64,000 nt of DNA from DATARH01 sp963705325 (GCA_963705325.1 OY970069.1:3906001-3970000); one strand, 5' to 3'. Shown: positions 34,205 to 44,047, counted from the stretch's first letter. Translations and numbers: made by a program. The notes: generated by a model from the letters alone, not told the origin.

Positions 34205-35302
34205 GTGCTGCTGACGAAGACTATCTCGTCCTACATTGCGCGCCAGTTCTTCACCTGGTTCTGCAGTGTCTATGGGGCGATGCTCAGCATCAGCTTTCTG
34301 CTCGACTACATCGAGCTGTTGCGGCGGGGCGCGACGAAGTCCGGGGTTACGCTCGGGGTCTTGCTTGAGATGGCGGCGCTGAAGCTCCCTCATACCGCCC
34401 AGGAAGTCATGCCATTCGGCGTGCTGTTCGGAACGATGCTCGCCTTCTGGCGGCTCACCCGAAGCAACGAACTGATCGTCGCCCGGGCAGCCGGTCTGTC
34501 GGTGTGGCAATTTCTGACCCCGGCGGTGCTGGTGGCGCTATTCGTCGGCACCTTGGCGATAACCGTGTTCAACCCCGTCGCAGCGTCGATGCAAGCCACT
34601 TATGAGCAACTCGAGGCCCAGTTTCTGCGCCAGACCGGAGATCAGATGGCGCTGATGAATTCGGGTTTGTGGCTGCGACAGAGCGAACCCGGTGGCGGCC
34701 AAGTCATCATCCACGGCAACCGCCTCGCCGCGCCGGAACTATTGCTGGGTGAGGTCACCCTCTTCTTTCTCAACCGCCAGCACCAATTCACGGCGCGCAT
34801 CGAAGCCAAGCGCGCCCAACTCGACGACGGTGCATGGATCATCGACAACGCGGAGCGCTGGGAAAACAGCGAACAATCGGAACCTATCCCGCAGATGCGC
34901 TTGGCGACCAAGTTCACCACCCGGCGAATTGAGGAAAGCCTCGCTTCCCCGGACACGATGTCGTTTTGGTCTCTGCCGGGGTTCATCTCCCTGCTCGAGA
35001 AATCGGGATTTTCGGCGCAGCGGCATCGACTCCAGTTTAATATTCTGCTCGCACGGCCGTTCCTGCTCGCCGCGATGGTATTGGTGGCCGCGACGTTCAG
35101 CCTGCGAATGCAACGGCGCGGCGGCGTCACGATCATGATCGTCGGCGGCGTTGCCGCCGGATTTATCCTCTATTTCATCTCGAACATCGTCTTCGCGCTT
35201 GGATTGTCGGCCAAATTGCCAGTGTTTCTCGCCGCGTGGACACCGACGGTCGTCGCTATGACTTTTGGGGTTTCGATGCTCCTCCATCTTGAAGACGGGT
35301 GA
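34205..35302 (+). CDS. lptG: LPS export ABC transporter permease LptG
   Basis: Second permease of the LptB2FG exporter. 365 residues from a GTG start: MLLTKTISSYIARQFFTWFC; the E/R-rich cytoplasmic loop is RLTRSNELIVARAAGLSVWQ, with a jellyroll domain (about 120-260) and closing helices (RPFLLAAMVLVAATFSLRMQ). The C-terminal GGVAAGFILYFISNIVFALG is a family signature. Its stop overlaps a possible upstream lptD start. Confidence 0.96.
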   Translation: MLLTKTISSYIARQFFTWFCSVYGAMLSISFLLDYIELLRRGATKSGVTLGVLLEMAALKLPHTAQEVMPFGVLFGTMLAFWRLTRSNELIVARAAGLSVWQFLTPAVLVALFVGTLAITVFNPVAASMQATYEQLEAQFLRQTGDQMALMNSGLWLRQSEPGGGQVIIHGNRLAAPELLLGEVTLFFLNRQHQFTARIEAKRAQLDDGAWIIDNAERWENSEQSEPIPQMRLATKFTTRRIEESLASPDTMSFWSLPGFISLLEKSGFSAQRHRLQFNILLARPFLLAAMVLVAATFSLRMQRRGGVTIMIVGGVAAGFILYFISNIVFALGLSAKLPVFLAAWTPTVVAMTFGVSMLLHLEDG

Positions 35303-35373
35303 CGCGACGGAATACAGACGATATTGCTGACGCAGCAAAACCGAGGATTGGTGGGGAATCGGTCCAAGACGCC

Positions 35374-37728
35374 ATGAGTGAGCTTCGCCGATCAGTACGT
35401 AAGCGCGCGACCGGGCAGGGATTACGCCTGACGGTGGCTCTGCTGTTCGGCCTATGGCTGACCGGCGCCACGGGCTTCGCGGAGCCCCCGGCAAAGACCG
35501 GCACCGGCGAACCAATGAACTTTCAGGCGGATGAAGTCGAATACGACGAAGAGCATTCCCTGACCATCGCCAAGGGTCATGTAGAGATTTCCCAGGGCAC
35601 GCAAATCCTCCTGGCCGACGTCGTCACCTACAACCAGCGCAGCGACACGGTCACGGCATCCGGCCATGTCAGTCTGATGACCGACGACGGCCAAGTCGTC
35701 TTCACCGACTACATGGAACTGCGCGACTCGATGAACAACGCGTTCGCCCACGACGTCAGAATCTTGCTGAGCGACCGCTCACGGCTTGTGGCGAACGCCG
35801 TGCGACGGACCAACGGCAACCACCTCGACTTGCGCAAGGTCGTTTATTCGCCATGCGATCTATGCGCGAGCGACCCGACCAAGCCGCCGGTCTGGCAGCT
35901 GAAGGCAAGTCAGGTCACCGACGATAAAGACTTGCAGAAGATGGAGTTCCGCGACGCTGTGATGGAGATCGAGGGCTGGCCGGTCTTCTATACGCCCTAC
36001 ATGGTCGCCCCTGACCCGTCAGTAAAGCGCGCGAGCGGCTTCCTAACGCCATCGCTCGGAAGTTCCAGCAGCCTCGGTTTCCATGTCGGGATCCCCTACT
36101 ACCAGACGCTCGGACCCAGCGCCGACTTGACCCTCTACCCGAGGTTCACCACCGACGCGGGTCAAGACCTCGCGGCGGAATACCGCCAGCGCTTTTCGAA
36201 TGGCGAGTTCGACGGTATTGCCAGCATCGACTACAGCAATGTCGGCTTCGCCGCCGATCCGACCATCAAACACGCTTGGCGTTGGCATGTGAACGAGACC
36301 GGGACTTGGGATATCGACGATACCTATCGTACCGGCTTTAGCTTGCAGCGCGTCTCAGACCAGACCTATTTACAGCGCTTCAGTTTCCCGTTTCCAATTC
36401 TCGGGACGGAGATCAGCCGCGCCTATCTCGAAGGGTTCCCCGACGACGGTTCCCTCGATGTCAATACCTATGCGTTCCAACCGCTCACCCCGGGTTTGGG
36501 TGAGTCGACGCAACCCATCGTGCTGCCGGTCATCAACCGGGACTGGCAGTTCAAGCCGGACAGCATCGGCGGCACGTTGAGGTTCAACGCTAATCTGCTC
36601 GATATTGTCCGCGAAGTCGGCACCCAGACACGGCGGCTATCGGGAACAGCCGGTTGGGACCGGACGTTCCGCGATGGGCTCGGCAGCGAATACAAATTCC
36701 AGGTCAGCCTACGCGGCGACGCGTATTCGATCGGCGGCCTCAGCAATTTGTCGAACCCCGACCTGCCAAGCTCCTACTTCCCGCAAAACGGCCTACCGGC
36801 AACCCAACACGTGCCGAGCGATTTCTTTCAATCGAGAGCTTTTCCGCAGATGGGCCTGACCTGGGATTACCCGGTGGTCCGGCATGGCGATCCATTCGAT
36901 CTGATGATCCAGCCTACCGTCGCCGTATTTGTCGGCCCAAACGGTGGCAACGACCATCGAATCCCTAACGAAGACAGCCTTGGCTATCAATTCCGCGATA
37001 CGGATCTTTTCCGTGCCGACCGGCTGCAGGGCTATGACCTGCTCGATACCGGCCAGCGGGTCGATTACGGGCTGCATTTCGGCGCCTACGACAAGACCGG
37101 CGGCAGCTATCGGCTGCTGATCGGCCAGAGCTATCGCACCGAGCCTAATCCGTTCGTTCCACCCGGTAGCGGTATGGATCAACGCTTATCCGACGTGGTC
37201 GGGCGCGTTGTCCTCACCCCGAGTTCGTACCTCGACTTGATCTACCGATTCCGCCTCGACAATTCGACGTTGGCCAATCGCAGCCAGGAACTCGCCATGA
37301 GTGCGGGGCCAGCCAATCTCAAGGTCAATGCCGGCTTCATCTTGATACCCGCCGAACAGGCTAGTCAGTTGATCACCGTGCCCGGCACCGGCAACACCAT
37401 CCTCTACGGCAAGCGCGAGCAGCTCAACCTCGGCCTGAGCGCGAGGGTTACGCGATATTGGTCGCTTTCGGCCGCGGAGACGATCAACCTCACCAACGCG
37501 ACCAATATCGTCAATGGCCTGCAGACCCCCCAGGCAAGCAACGCAAATCTGCAAACGTCGGTGTCGGCGATTTACCAGGACGAATGTATGGCGTTTGTCG
37601 CCACCGCGAGCCAGTCGGCCATCCGCAACGGCGACGTGACCCCGGGCTACGCGGTGATGTTCAGCGTGGTGTTTAAGAACATCGGCCAAATCGGCGGAAA
37701 TGTGTTGTCGGTGAGCCCAGGCTCGTAA
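35374..37728 (+). CDS. lptD: LPS-assembly outer-membrane protein LptD
   Basis: Outer-membrane barrel that inserts lipopolysaccharide into the outer leaflet. 784 residues from the ATG at 35374 (MSELRRSVRK). Signal peptide LRLTVALLFGLWLTGATGFA; periplasmic OstA jellyroll with MNFQADEVEYDEEHSLTIAKGH starting near residue 48; SPCDLCASDPTKPPVWQLKA is the alphaproteobacterial cysteine motif; then the long beta-barrel. A GTG at 35299 overlapping the lptG stop would add 25 residues ahead of the signal and is less likely. The 80 bases to surA hold no clear regulatory site. Confidence 0.96.
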   Translation: MSELRRSVRKRATGQGLRLTVALLFGLWLTGATGFAEPPAKTGTGEPMNFQADEVEYDEEHSLTIAKGHVEISQGTQILLADVVTYNQRSDTVTASGHVSLMTDDGQVVFTDYMELRDSMNNAFAHDVRILLSDRSRLVANAVRRTNGNHLDLRKVVYSPCDLCASDPTKPPVWQLKASQVTDDKDLQKMEFRDAVMEIEGWPVFYTPYMVAPDPSVKRASGFLTPSLGSSSSLGFHVGIPYYQTLGPSADLTLYPRFTTDAGQDLAAEYRQRFSNGEFDGIASIDYSNVGFAADPTIKHAWRWHVNETGTWDIDDTYRTGFSLQRVSDQTYLQRFSFPFPILGTEISRAYLEGFPDDGSLDVNTYAFQPLTPGLGESTQPIVLPVINRDWQFKPDSIGGTLRFNANLLDIVREVGTQTRRLSGTAGWDRTFRDGLGSEYKFQVSLRGDAYSIGGLSNLSNPDLPSSYFPQNGLPATQHVPSDFFQSRAFPQMGLTWDYPVVRHGDPFDLMIQPTVAVFVGPNGGNDHRIPNEDSLGYQFRDTDLFRADRLQGYDLLDTGQRVDYGLHFGAYDKTGGSYRLLIGQSYRTEPNPFVPPGSGMDQRLSDVVGRVVLTPSSYLDLIYRFRLDNSTLANRSQELAMSAGPANLKVNAGFILIPAEQASQLITVPGTGNTILYGKREQLNLGLSARVTRYWSLSAAETINLTNATNIVNGLQTPQASNANLQTSVSAIYQDECMAFVATASQSAIRNGDVTPGYAVMFSVVFKNIGQIGGNVLSVSPGS

Positions 37729-37808
37729 GACCGGACCAATCGCCGCCGCGACAGTCCGCGCCGCCGGGTATAAACTCGCGCCCGTCAGGGGGTACTAGGT
37801 TTGATGGT

Positions 37809-39137
37809 ATGACGGTATTGCGTCGACTTCTCGCCCTGCTCATCGCTGTCGCCGGAATTTTGACGATCGACCCAAGGATCGAGGCGGCGACGCATCACAC
37901 GGCGGTAAAGCATGCTCCCCCACCGCCCTCTACCGAGGCGCCCGTGCCCGACATGCGGATCGCCGCGGTCGTCAACGACGAGGTTATTTCGGTCTTCGAT
38001 CTCGTGTCGCGGATGAAGATGGTCGAACTCTCCTCGAACCTGCCCGACACGCCCGAGACACGACAGCGCATCGGCGGCCAAGTCCTGCGCGCCCTCGTCG
38101 ATGAAAAGCTCCAGCTGCAGGAAGCAAAGCGGCAAAACGTCGTCGCGACCGACGACGAGCTTAACGCGGCGTTGGCGCAAATCGAGAAACAGAACAACAT
38201 GCAGCCTGGCCAGCTCAATCTGTTCTTGAAGTCGCGCGGCATCGAACGCGGCTCGCTGATCAGCCAACTCACCGCGTCGATCGTATGGGCCAAGCTGGTG
38301 CGGCGCATGGCGGCGCAAAACACCGAGATCACCGACGAGGAAGTCGACGACGCGATGAAGCGACTCAAGGAGCACGCCAACGATCCGCAAAGCCGCATCG
38401 CCGAGATTTTTCTGCCCGTGGACAATCCCGCGCAGGATCAGGAGGTCCAGAACCTCGCGCTAAAGCTAATCGACCAAATGAAGCAGGGCGCGCGGTTCTC
38501 GGCGGTCGCTCAGCAATTCTCCCAATCGGCGACCGCGGCCGTCGGCGGCGACATGGGCTGGTTGCGGCCGGACCAGCTGCCGCCGGACTTGGCGAAAGCC
38601 GTGGCGCCGCTCAAACCGGGTGAACTGTCGGCGCCAGTTCGCACAAACAACGGCTACTACGTGCTCCTGGTGATCGACCGCCGTAACGGCAATACCGGAA
38701 GCGCGCCGGAGACGATTTACGACGTCGTGCAGGTGGTGTTCCCGTTGCCTGCTCAACCCAGCGACGCCATGAAACGCGCGGCAGTCGCCGAAGCGGAAAG
38801 CCTGCGCAGCGCCAAGGGCTGTCCGGACCTGCTCAAGCTCGGCCAGGAGAAGGCTCCCAAGACATCGAGCGAGGGCAAGGTCAACGCGGCCAATCTCGCC
38901 CCGCAGCTGCGTGAGCTCATCACCAAATTGGGAGACAACCAGGTTTCTCAGCCGATACTTCAACGCGGCGGCGTGGGCGTGATCATGGTCTGCTCGAAGG
39001 AGACTTCGACCGCCAAGAGCGGCGAGCCGACGCGCGACGAAGTCTTCGAGTCATTGCTGAAACAGAAACTCGACACGGTGTCGCGCCGCTACCTGCGCGA
39101 TTTGCGCCGCGCCGCCTATGTCGACGTGAGGGTTTGA
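37809..39137 (+). CDS. surA: Periplasmic chaperone and peptidyl-prolyl isomerase SurA
   Basis: Escorts outer-membrane proteins, LptD included, across the periplasm. 442 residues: signal peptide (about 1-27), SurA N-domain (RIAAVVNDEVISVFDLVSRM to about 175), parvulin domain 1 (SRIAEIFLPVDNPAQDQEVQ to NNGYYVLLVIDRRN), and a second, degenerate parvulin-like region to about 400. VGGDMGWLRPDQLPPDLAKA is a parvulin landmark. The following pdxA starts 4 bases after the stop. Confidence 0.95.
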   Translation: MTVLRRLLALLIAVAGILTIDPRIEAATHHTAVKHAPPPPSTEAPVPDMRIAAVVNDEVISVFDLVSRMKMVELSSNLPDTPETRQRIGGQVLRALVDEKLQLQEAKRQNVVATDDELNAALAQIEKQNNMQPGQLNLFLKSRGIERGSLISQLTASIVWAKLVRRMAAQNTEITDEEVDDAMKRLKEHANDPQSRIAEIFLPVDNPAQDQEVQNLALKLIDQMKQGARFSAVAQQFSQSATAAVGGDMGWLRPDQLPPDLAKAVAPLKPGELSAPVRTNNGYYVLLVIDRRNGNTGSAPETIYDVVQVVFPLPAQPSDAMKRAAVAEAESLRSAKGCPDLLKLGQEKAPKTSSEGKVNAANLAPQLRELITKLGDNQVSQPILQRGGVGVIMVCSKETSTAKSGEPTRDEVFESLLKQKLDTVSRRYLRDLRRAAYVDVRV

Positions 39138-39141
39138 CCGC

Positions 39142-40137
39142 ATGCTCCCGCTCGCCTTGACGATGGGCGAGCCGGCCGGTATAGGCGGCGAGATCGCCCT
39201 GGCGGCATGGTTGCGGCGGGGCGAGGGCGTACCGCCCTTCTATCTGATCGACGATCCCGACCGCCTCGCCCGCCTCGCCCGCTTGCTCGGCCGAGAGGTA
39301 AATCTCCAGACTATTGCCGAGCCCGGTTGCGCTCCGGCGATGTTTGCCGAGGCGCTGCCGGTAATGCCGGTCGGCGGAACGCCACGCGCGACGCCGGGCA
39401 AACCAGACACGGCCGACGCCAAGCTGGTACTGCGCGCGATCGAGGCCGCGGTCGCCGACGTCAGGGCCGGTAGGGCGGCGGCGCTCATCACCAACCCGAT
39501 CAACAAGGACGCGCTTTATCGCGCGGGCTTCCACCATCCCGGTCATACCGAATACCTCGCCGAGTTGGCAGGCTCCACGAAGCCAGCGGTGATGATGCTG
39601 GCAAGCTCCGATTTACGGGTCGTGCCGGTGACAATCCACCTGGCGCTACGCGACGCGATAGCGACGCTGACGACGGAGGGTATCGTCCATGCCGGCCAGG
39701 TCGTCGACGCGGCATTGCGGCGCGATTTCGGCGTCGCCTCGCCAGTGCTCGCGGTCGCCGGACTCAACCCGCATGCCGGCGAGAATGGCGGACTTGGGCG
39801 CGAGGACATCGACATTGTCGCGCCGGCGGTGGCCCAACTGCGCGCCGCCGGGATCGAGGCGCGCGGCCCGCTCGCAGCTGACACGATGTTCCACGCGGCG
39901 GCGCGCAAGACCTATGACGCGGCGCTGTGCATGTACCACGACCAGGCGCTCATCCCGATCAAGACGCTCGATTTCAACGGCGCGGTGAATGTGACCCTGG
40001 GGCTGCCGTTCATCCGCACCTCGCCCGATCACGGCACCGCCTTCGACATCGCCGGAAAGGGCGTGGCGAGGCCGGACAGCCTGATCGCCGCGCTCCGGCT
40101 GGCCGCGTCGATGGCGGCGCGGCGTGCCCAAAGCTGA
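39142..40137 (+). CDS. pdxA: 4-hydroxythreonine-4-phosphate dehydrogenase
   Basis: Oxidises 4-phosphohydroxy-L-threonine in the DXP-dependent pathway to pyridoxal phosphate. 331 residues: LALTMGEPAGIGGEIALAAW, then AALITNPINKDALYRAGFHH, PGHTEYLAELAG with a metal-ligand His, AGLNPHAGENGGLGREDID (second ligand) and LCMYHDQALIPIKTLDF (third). It is part of the conserved surA-pdxA-rsmA run. Confidence 0.96.
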   Translation: MLPLALTMGEPAGIGGEIALAAWLRRGEGVPPFYLIDDPDRLARLARLLGREVNLQTIAEPGCAPAMFAEALPVMPVGGTPRATPGKPDTADAKLVLRAIEAAVADVRAGRAAALITNPINKDALYRAGFHHPGHTEYLAELAGSTKPAVMMLASSDLRVVPVTIHLALRDAIATLTTEGIVHAGQVVDAALRRDFGVASPVLAVAGLNPHAGENGGLGREDIDIVAPAVAQLRAAGIEARGPLAADTMFHAAARKTYDAALCMYHDQALIPIKTLDFNGAVNVTLGLPFIRTSPDHGTAFDIAGKGVARPDSLIAALRLAASMAARRAQS

Positions 40138-40157
40138 GCCGGCTGCCGTCTAGCGTT

Positions 40158-41000
40158 TTGCCGCCCCTGCGGGACGTGATTGCCCGCCACGGCATCGCCG
40201 CGCGCAAGAGCCTCGGGCAGAACTTCATCCTCGATCTCAACCTGACGCGGCGCATCGCCCGGGCGGCGGGTCCGCTCGATAGCGGAACCACGATCGAGAT
40301 CGGCCCCGGTCCGGGCGGTCTGACGCGAGCGCTGCTCGACGAAGGCGCGGCGCGGGTGGTCGCGATCGAACGCGACACGCGGTGCCTGGCGGCGCTCACC
40401 GAACTCCAGGCGCATTACGCGGGGAGACTGGAGCTGATCGAGGGCGATGCGCTGGCGCTCGATCCGGCCGCGCTGACCCCGGCGCCGCGGCGGATCGTCG
40501 CCAACCTGCCGTACAACATCGCCACCGCGCTGTTGCTGCGATGGCTCGACCGGATCACCGACTACGAAAGCCTGACGCTGATGTTCCAGCGCGAGGTCGC
40601 GGAGCGCCTGACCGCCGCGCCGCGAAGCGCCGCCTATGGCAGGCTATCGGTGCTGGTGCAGTGGCTTTGCGAGGCGTGGATTTTATTCGACATCCCGCCG
40701 CGCGCCTTCACGCCGCCCCCCAAGGTGACGTCGAGCGTCGTGCGGCTGGTCCCGCGGGCAGCACCGCTGGCGTTGGCGGACAAGGCGACGCTGGAACGCG
40801 TGACCGGCGCCGCCTTTGGCCAGCGCCGCAAGATGCTGCGCTCGAGCCTGAAATCGCTGGGCGTCGCCGTGGAGCCGCTGCTGAGCGAAGCCGGCCTAGC
40901 CGGGACGGCGCGCGCCGAGGAACTTTCGGCCGCGGAGTTCTGCGCGCTGGCGCGGGCTATTGAAAAATCCGCACGCTCCGACGGTAAGTCTGGCCGCTGA
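40158..41000 (+). CDS. rsmA: 16S rRNA (adenine(1518)-N6/adenine(1519)-N6)-dimethyltransferase
   Basis: Dimethylates two adjacent adenines in helix 45 of 16S rRNA late in 30S assembly (also called KsgA). LPPLRDVIARHGIAARKSLG, then QNFILDLNLTRRIA, the SAM motif TTIEIGPGPGGLTRALLDEG, EGDALALDP and catalytic NLPYNIATALL. The start is a TTG at 40158: homologues begin with a methionine exactly before LPPLR, and no ATG is available. It lies 20 bases after the pdxA stop. Its last 44 bases overlap the convergent gene at 40957. Confidence 0.93.
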   Translation: MPPLRDVIARHGIAARKSLGQNFILDLNLTRRIARAAGPLDSGTTIEIGPGPGGLTRALLDEGAARVVAIERDTRCLAALTELQAHYAGRLELIEGDALALDPAALTPAPRRIVANLPYNIATALLLRWLDRITDYESLTLMFQREVAERLTAAPRSAAYGRLSVLVQWLCEAWILFDIPPRAFTPPPKVTSSVVRLVPRAAPLALADKATLERVTGAAFGQRRKMLRSSLKSLGVAVEPLLSEAGLAGTARAEELSAAEFCALARAIEKSARSDGKSGR

Positions 41001-41346
41001 TCTCGAATGAGATGGTGTAGGCGCCCGCATTGGCGATCGGAATGCGCTCAACGGGCAGCATCATGATGTGCGCCTGGCCGGCCGCCTTGCTGAACTCGGG
41101 AATCTCGAAGGCGTGCAGCTCCTTGCCGAGCGGGTCGGAGATCCGAATCGTCGGTCTGAACACCCCGTCGCCGTCTTTTAGCACAACGACGAAGGTGAGG
41201 TTGAGCGCCGCCGGAAGCTTTGCCGACGGGTCGAGCCGGACCTCACCGGTCGGGAAAAAGCCGGCAAGATCGAGCTTGCCGTCGGGAGTCTGGCGCACGG
41301 CGTCACAGACGAGGAAATCGACATTTGCATCGGTGGGAAGCGGCAT
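40957..41346 (-). CDS. Hypothetical protein, possibly DUF6941 family
   Basis: 129 residues: MPLPTDANVDFLVCDAVRQT, GKLDLAGFFPTGEVRLDP, LNLTFVVVLKDGDGVFRPTI, RISDPLGKELHAF and a closing strand GAYTISFEISGQTYRRSVRI. The opening 'A-VDFLVCD-VR' and the all-beta plan recall DUF6941; I am unsure of that name. Soluble, without a signal peptide; function unknown. Its 3' end overlaps rsmA by 44 bases on the opposite strand. It follows gmk in the same direction (20-base gap), so it may be read through from the fab operon. Confidence 0.8.
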   Translation of the reverse strand: MPLPTDANVDFLVCDAVRQTPDGKLDLAGFFPTGEVRLDPSAKLPAALNLTFVVVLKDGDGVFRPTIRISDPLGKELHAFEIPEFSKAAGQAHIMMLPVERIPIANAGAYTISFEISGQTYRRSVRIFQ

Positions 41347-41366
41347 TGCCTATCGCTTGCTTGGTA

Positions 41367-42029
41367 TCAGCCGCCGCGGAGGTGGGTGACGAAATCGGCG
41401 AGGCCGATCTGCCGCTCGCGCCTCAGGCGTTCGGCGGTAACGATAGCCTGAGCGTCAGCGACGGCGCGCTCGAGGTCGTCATTGAGTATGACATAGGCGT
41501 ATTCCGGCCAGTGGCTCATTTCCTCCGAGGACTTGGCCATACGCTGAGCGACAATTTCGGGAGCGTCCTGTCCGCGCGCCACGAGGCGTGCTTCGAGCGC
41601 CACCCGGCTCGGCGGCAGCACGAAGATGGTGACGATATCGCCACCCGCCTTGCCGCCGATCTGCTGGGTGCCCTGCCAATCGATGTCGGTGACGATGTCG
41701 TGCCCCGCCGCGATCGCCGCGTCGATCGGCGCCCGCGGCGTGCCGTAAGAATGGCCAAACACCGTGGCGTGTTCGAGCAGTTCGTCCCCGGCGACCATAC
41801 GTTCGAATTCGCCTTGATCGATGAAATGGTAGTCGCGGCCATCAACCTCGCTCGGTCGGCGCGGCCGCGTCGTCACCGAGACCGACAGTGACAAGGTCGG
41901 GTCGCGCTCAAGCAGATGGCGGGTGATCGTCGTCTTCCCAGCGCCGGAGGGCGACGACAGCACCAGAAGAAAGCCGCGACGGCGAATCGCGATTGTCTTT
42001 ACTTCCTTGGAGCTGCCGGTCGCATTCAT
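41367..42029 (-). CDS. gmk: Guanylate kinase
   Basis: Phosphorylates GMP to GDP. 220 residues. P-loop LVLSSPSGAGKTTITRHLLE, GMP-binding VTTRPRRPSEVDGRDYHFID and lid-side GHSYGTPRAPIDAAIAAGHD, with Walker B IVTDIDWQGTQQI. The ATG at 42029 overlaps the yicC stop (ATGA); a longer upstream reading would run inside yicC and is rejected. Last clear gene of the leftward fabD-to-gmk operon. Confidence 0.96.
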   Translation of the reverse strand: MNATGSSKEVKTIAIRRRGFLLVLSSPSGAGKTTITRHLLERDPTLSLSVSVTTRPRRPSEVDGRDYHFIDQGEFERMVAGDELLEHATVFGHSYGTPRAPIDAAIAAGHDIVTDIDWQGTQQIGGKAGGDIVTIFVLPPSRVALEARLVARGQDAPEIVAQRMAKSSEEMSHWPEYAYVILNDDLERAVADAQAIVTAERLRRERQIGLADFVTHLRGG

Positions 42030-42892
42030 TCGAGGTTCTGCACCTGCTCGCGGAACTGTTCGATCGCGACCTTGAGCGCGAGCCCGATGCGGGTCAACTC
42101 GATATCCGCTGATTTCGAGCAAAGTGTGTTGGCCTCGCGGTTAAGTTCCTGGCAGAGGAAATCGAGCTGCCGACCCACCGCCTCGCCCTTTGCCAGCAAA
42201 TCGCCTGCCTGGGCGATGTGGGCGCGCAGCCGATCCAGTTCCTCGCGGATGTCGCCACGCGACACCAAGAGCGCCAGCTCCTGCGCAACCCGCTCCGGCG
42301 GCATGCCGGGCGCGAGCTCGGCAACCGCATCGATCGACTGTTGCAGCCGGACGCGCAGCGCCTCCGGCTGCGCCGCAGCGCTCGCTGACGCGGCGGCGAC
42401 CAGCTCCGCGAGTTCGGCAAGCTGGTCGGACAGCATTTTTTCCAGTCGCGCGCCTTCCTCGCCACGCGCCGCCGCGAGGCGGTCGAGCGCGGAACGCCAT
42501 GCGATCATGATCGCAGCGCGGCGCGCCTCGATCACCTCGTCAGGCTCGTCCTCCACGGTCTCGATAATGCCCCGCAGGCCGATGAGTCCGTCGATGCGCG
42601 GCGGCGCCGCCTCGACTTCGGCGGCCAATTCTCCGACCAGCGTCAACACGCGGGCGAGCATATCGCGGTTGATGCGGATCACCGGAGGCGTCAAGCGGTT
42701 GACGGTCAACACCGCAGAAATGTTCCCACGCCGCAACCGCCCGCCGAGAGCCGCGCGCAGCGATGCCTCCATCGCGTCGTACCCAGGCGGCAGACGCAGC
42801 CGCAGGTCGAGCGACTTGCCATTGACGCTTTTGAGTTCCCACGTCCAGGAGATCCCCGCCGCCTCATCCTCGGTCCGGGCAAACCCGGTCAT
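42026..42892 (-). CDS. yicC: YicC-family endoribonuclease
   Basis: 288 residues: starts MTGFARTEDEAAGISWTWEL, then KSVNGKSLDLRLRLPPGYDA, LRRGNISAVLTVNR; the C-terminal half GQLDFLCQELNREANTLCSK-like sequence is present as RQLDFLCQELNREANTLCSK and carries the family's conserved ELNRE. YicC proteins are single-strand RNases reported to influence small-RNA turnover. ATG at 42892; the open frame extends further upstream but only overlaps mltG in another frame. Overlaps gmk by 4 bases. Confidence 0.93.
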   Translation of the reverse strand: MTGFARTEDEAAGISWTWELKSVNGKSLDLRLRLPPGYDAMEASLRAALGGRLRRGNISAVLTVNRLTPPVIRINRDMLARVLTLVGELAAEVEAAPPRIDGLIGLRGIIETVEDEPDEVIEARRAAIMIAWRSALDRLAAARGEEGARLEKMLSDQLAELAELVAAASASAAAQPEALRVRLQQSIDAVAELAPGMPPERVAQELALLVSRGDIREELDRLRAHIAQAGDLLAKGEAVGRQLDFLCQELNREANTLCSKSADIELTRIGLALKVAIEQFREQVQNLE

Positions 42893-42918
42893 GCTCGAGA
42901 CGGGCACCGTCAGCCGGC

Positions 42919-44022
42919 TCAGCGAACGACGCAGGGATGGCCGGGACTCGCCCGGCAATGTTGTTGTCCGACTCGCGCTTGCTTGGTCGGAGCGGTCGGC
43001 GCCGGCGGCGCGGCAGCTGGGATGGGCTCGGGCTCGACTACCGGCGAGCCATGAAGATATTGCGTGACGTTTTTGTTGTGCTCCGCCAGGGTCTTGGCAA
43101 AGACATGTCCACCGGTACCGTCGGCGACAAAATATAGGTCGTCGCTGCGGTCCGGCCGCACCGCGTCGCGCAGCGCCGCCTTGCCAGGGTTGCAGATCGG
43201 CCCGGGCGGAAGCCCCTTGGCCACGTAGGTGTTGTACGGCGAGTCCGTACCGAGATCGGCGCGGGTCAGGGGCCGGTCGATCTTGGTCGTACCGTTGTTG
43301 CTGAGCGCATAGATCACCGTGGGGTCGGCCTGCAACCGCATGCCAAGACGCAGCCGGTTGAGGAAAACCGCGGCGATATGCCCGCGCTCGGCTTCGCGAC
43401 CCGATTCCTTTTCGACGATCGAGGCGAGGATCAGCGCGTCGCGCGGGCTGGTCAGAAGCAAGTCGGAACGCCGTTCGGCCCAAGCCGCAGTAAGGGCGTC
43501 CTGCATCGCCTGCTGCATTCGATCGATAAGGCTCTGGCGGGTATCATCTCGGCTGTAGATATAAGTCTCAGGCAGCAAATCGCCTTCCGGCGGAACGGTC
43601 TTGATGTCGCCGGCAAGAACCGGCGCCTCGCGGATCAGCGCGACGATCTCGGCGCTGGTAAGCCCCTCGCGAATGGTAATGCGATGTTTGACCGTCTTGC
43701 TGTTGGCAATCTGGTCCATCACCTGGACAGCGCTCTCCAACGCGCCAAACTCGTATTCACCGGCTTTGAGCGCGCCGCCGCGACCGGTCACTTCGGCCGC
43801 GATCCTGAAGGCGAGCGGGTGACGGATCACCCCCTCTTGCGCCAGCAGCTCGGAGATGCCGGCGATCCCGGTATGCGCCGGAATGACGACGATATGAGCC
43901 TCCTTGAGCGGCCCGGGATCGCTCACGTCGCGATACAGCCAATATCCCGCGCCGGCCGCTGCCGCGACGATGACGATCGCGGTAAGCAAGCACCCCACCA
44001 GCATTCGGAGAAACGCCAGCAC
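42919..44022 (-). CDS. mltG: Endolytic murein transglycosylase MltG
   Basis: Cleaves nascent glycan strands to terminate peptidoglycan chains. 367 residues: N-terminal membrane anchor (LTAIVIVAAAAGAGYWLY), LysM-like domain (about 40-110), then the YceG catalytic core with ALILASIVEKESGREAERGH (catalytic Glu) and LGMRLQADPTVIYALSNNG, DSPYNTYVAKGLPPGPICNP and LYFVADGTGGHVFAKTLAEH. The C-terminal about 45 residues are Pro-rich and variable. Sits between fabF and yicC, as usual in Alphaproteobacteria. Confidence 0.96.
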   Translation of the reverse strand: MLAFLRMLVGCLLTAIVIVAAAAGAGYWLYRDVSDPGPLKEAHIVVIPAHTGIAGISELLAQEGVIRHPLAFRIAAEVTGRGGALKAGEYEFGALESAVQVMDQIANSKTVKHRITIREGLTSAEIVALIREAPVLAGDIKTVPPEGDLLPETYIYSRDDTRQSLIDRMQQAMQDALTAAWAERRSDLLLTSPRDALILASIVEKESGREAERGHIAAVFLNRLRLGMRLQADPTVIYALSNNGTTKIDRPLTRADLGTDSPYNTYVAKGLPPGPICNPGKAALRDAVRPDRSDDLYFVADGTGGHVFAKTLAEHNKNVTQYLHGSPVVEPEPIPAAAPPAPTAPTKQARVGQQHCRASPGHPCVVR

Positions 44023-44047
44023 CGCTCGACCTCCGTCGGCCCGCCGC

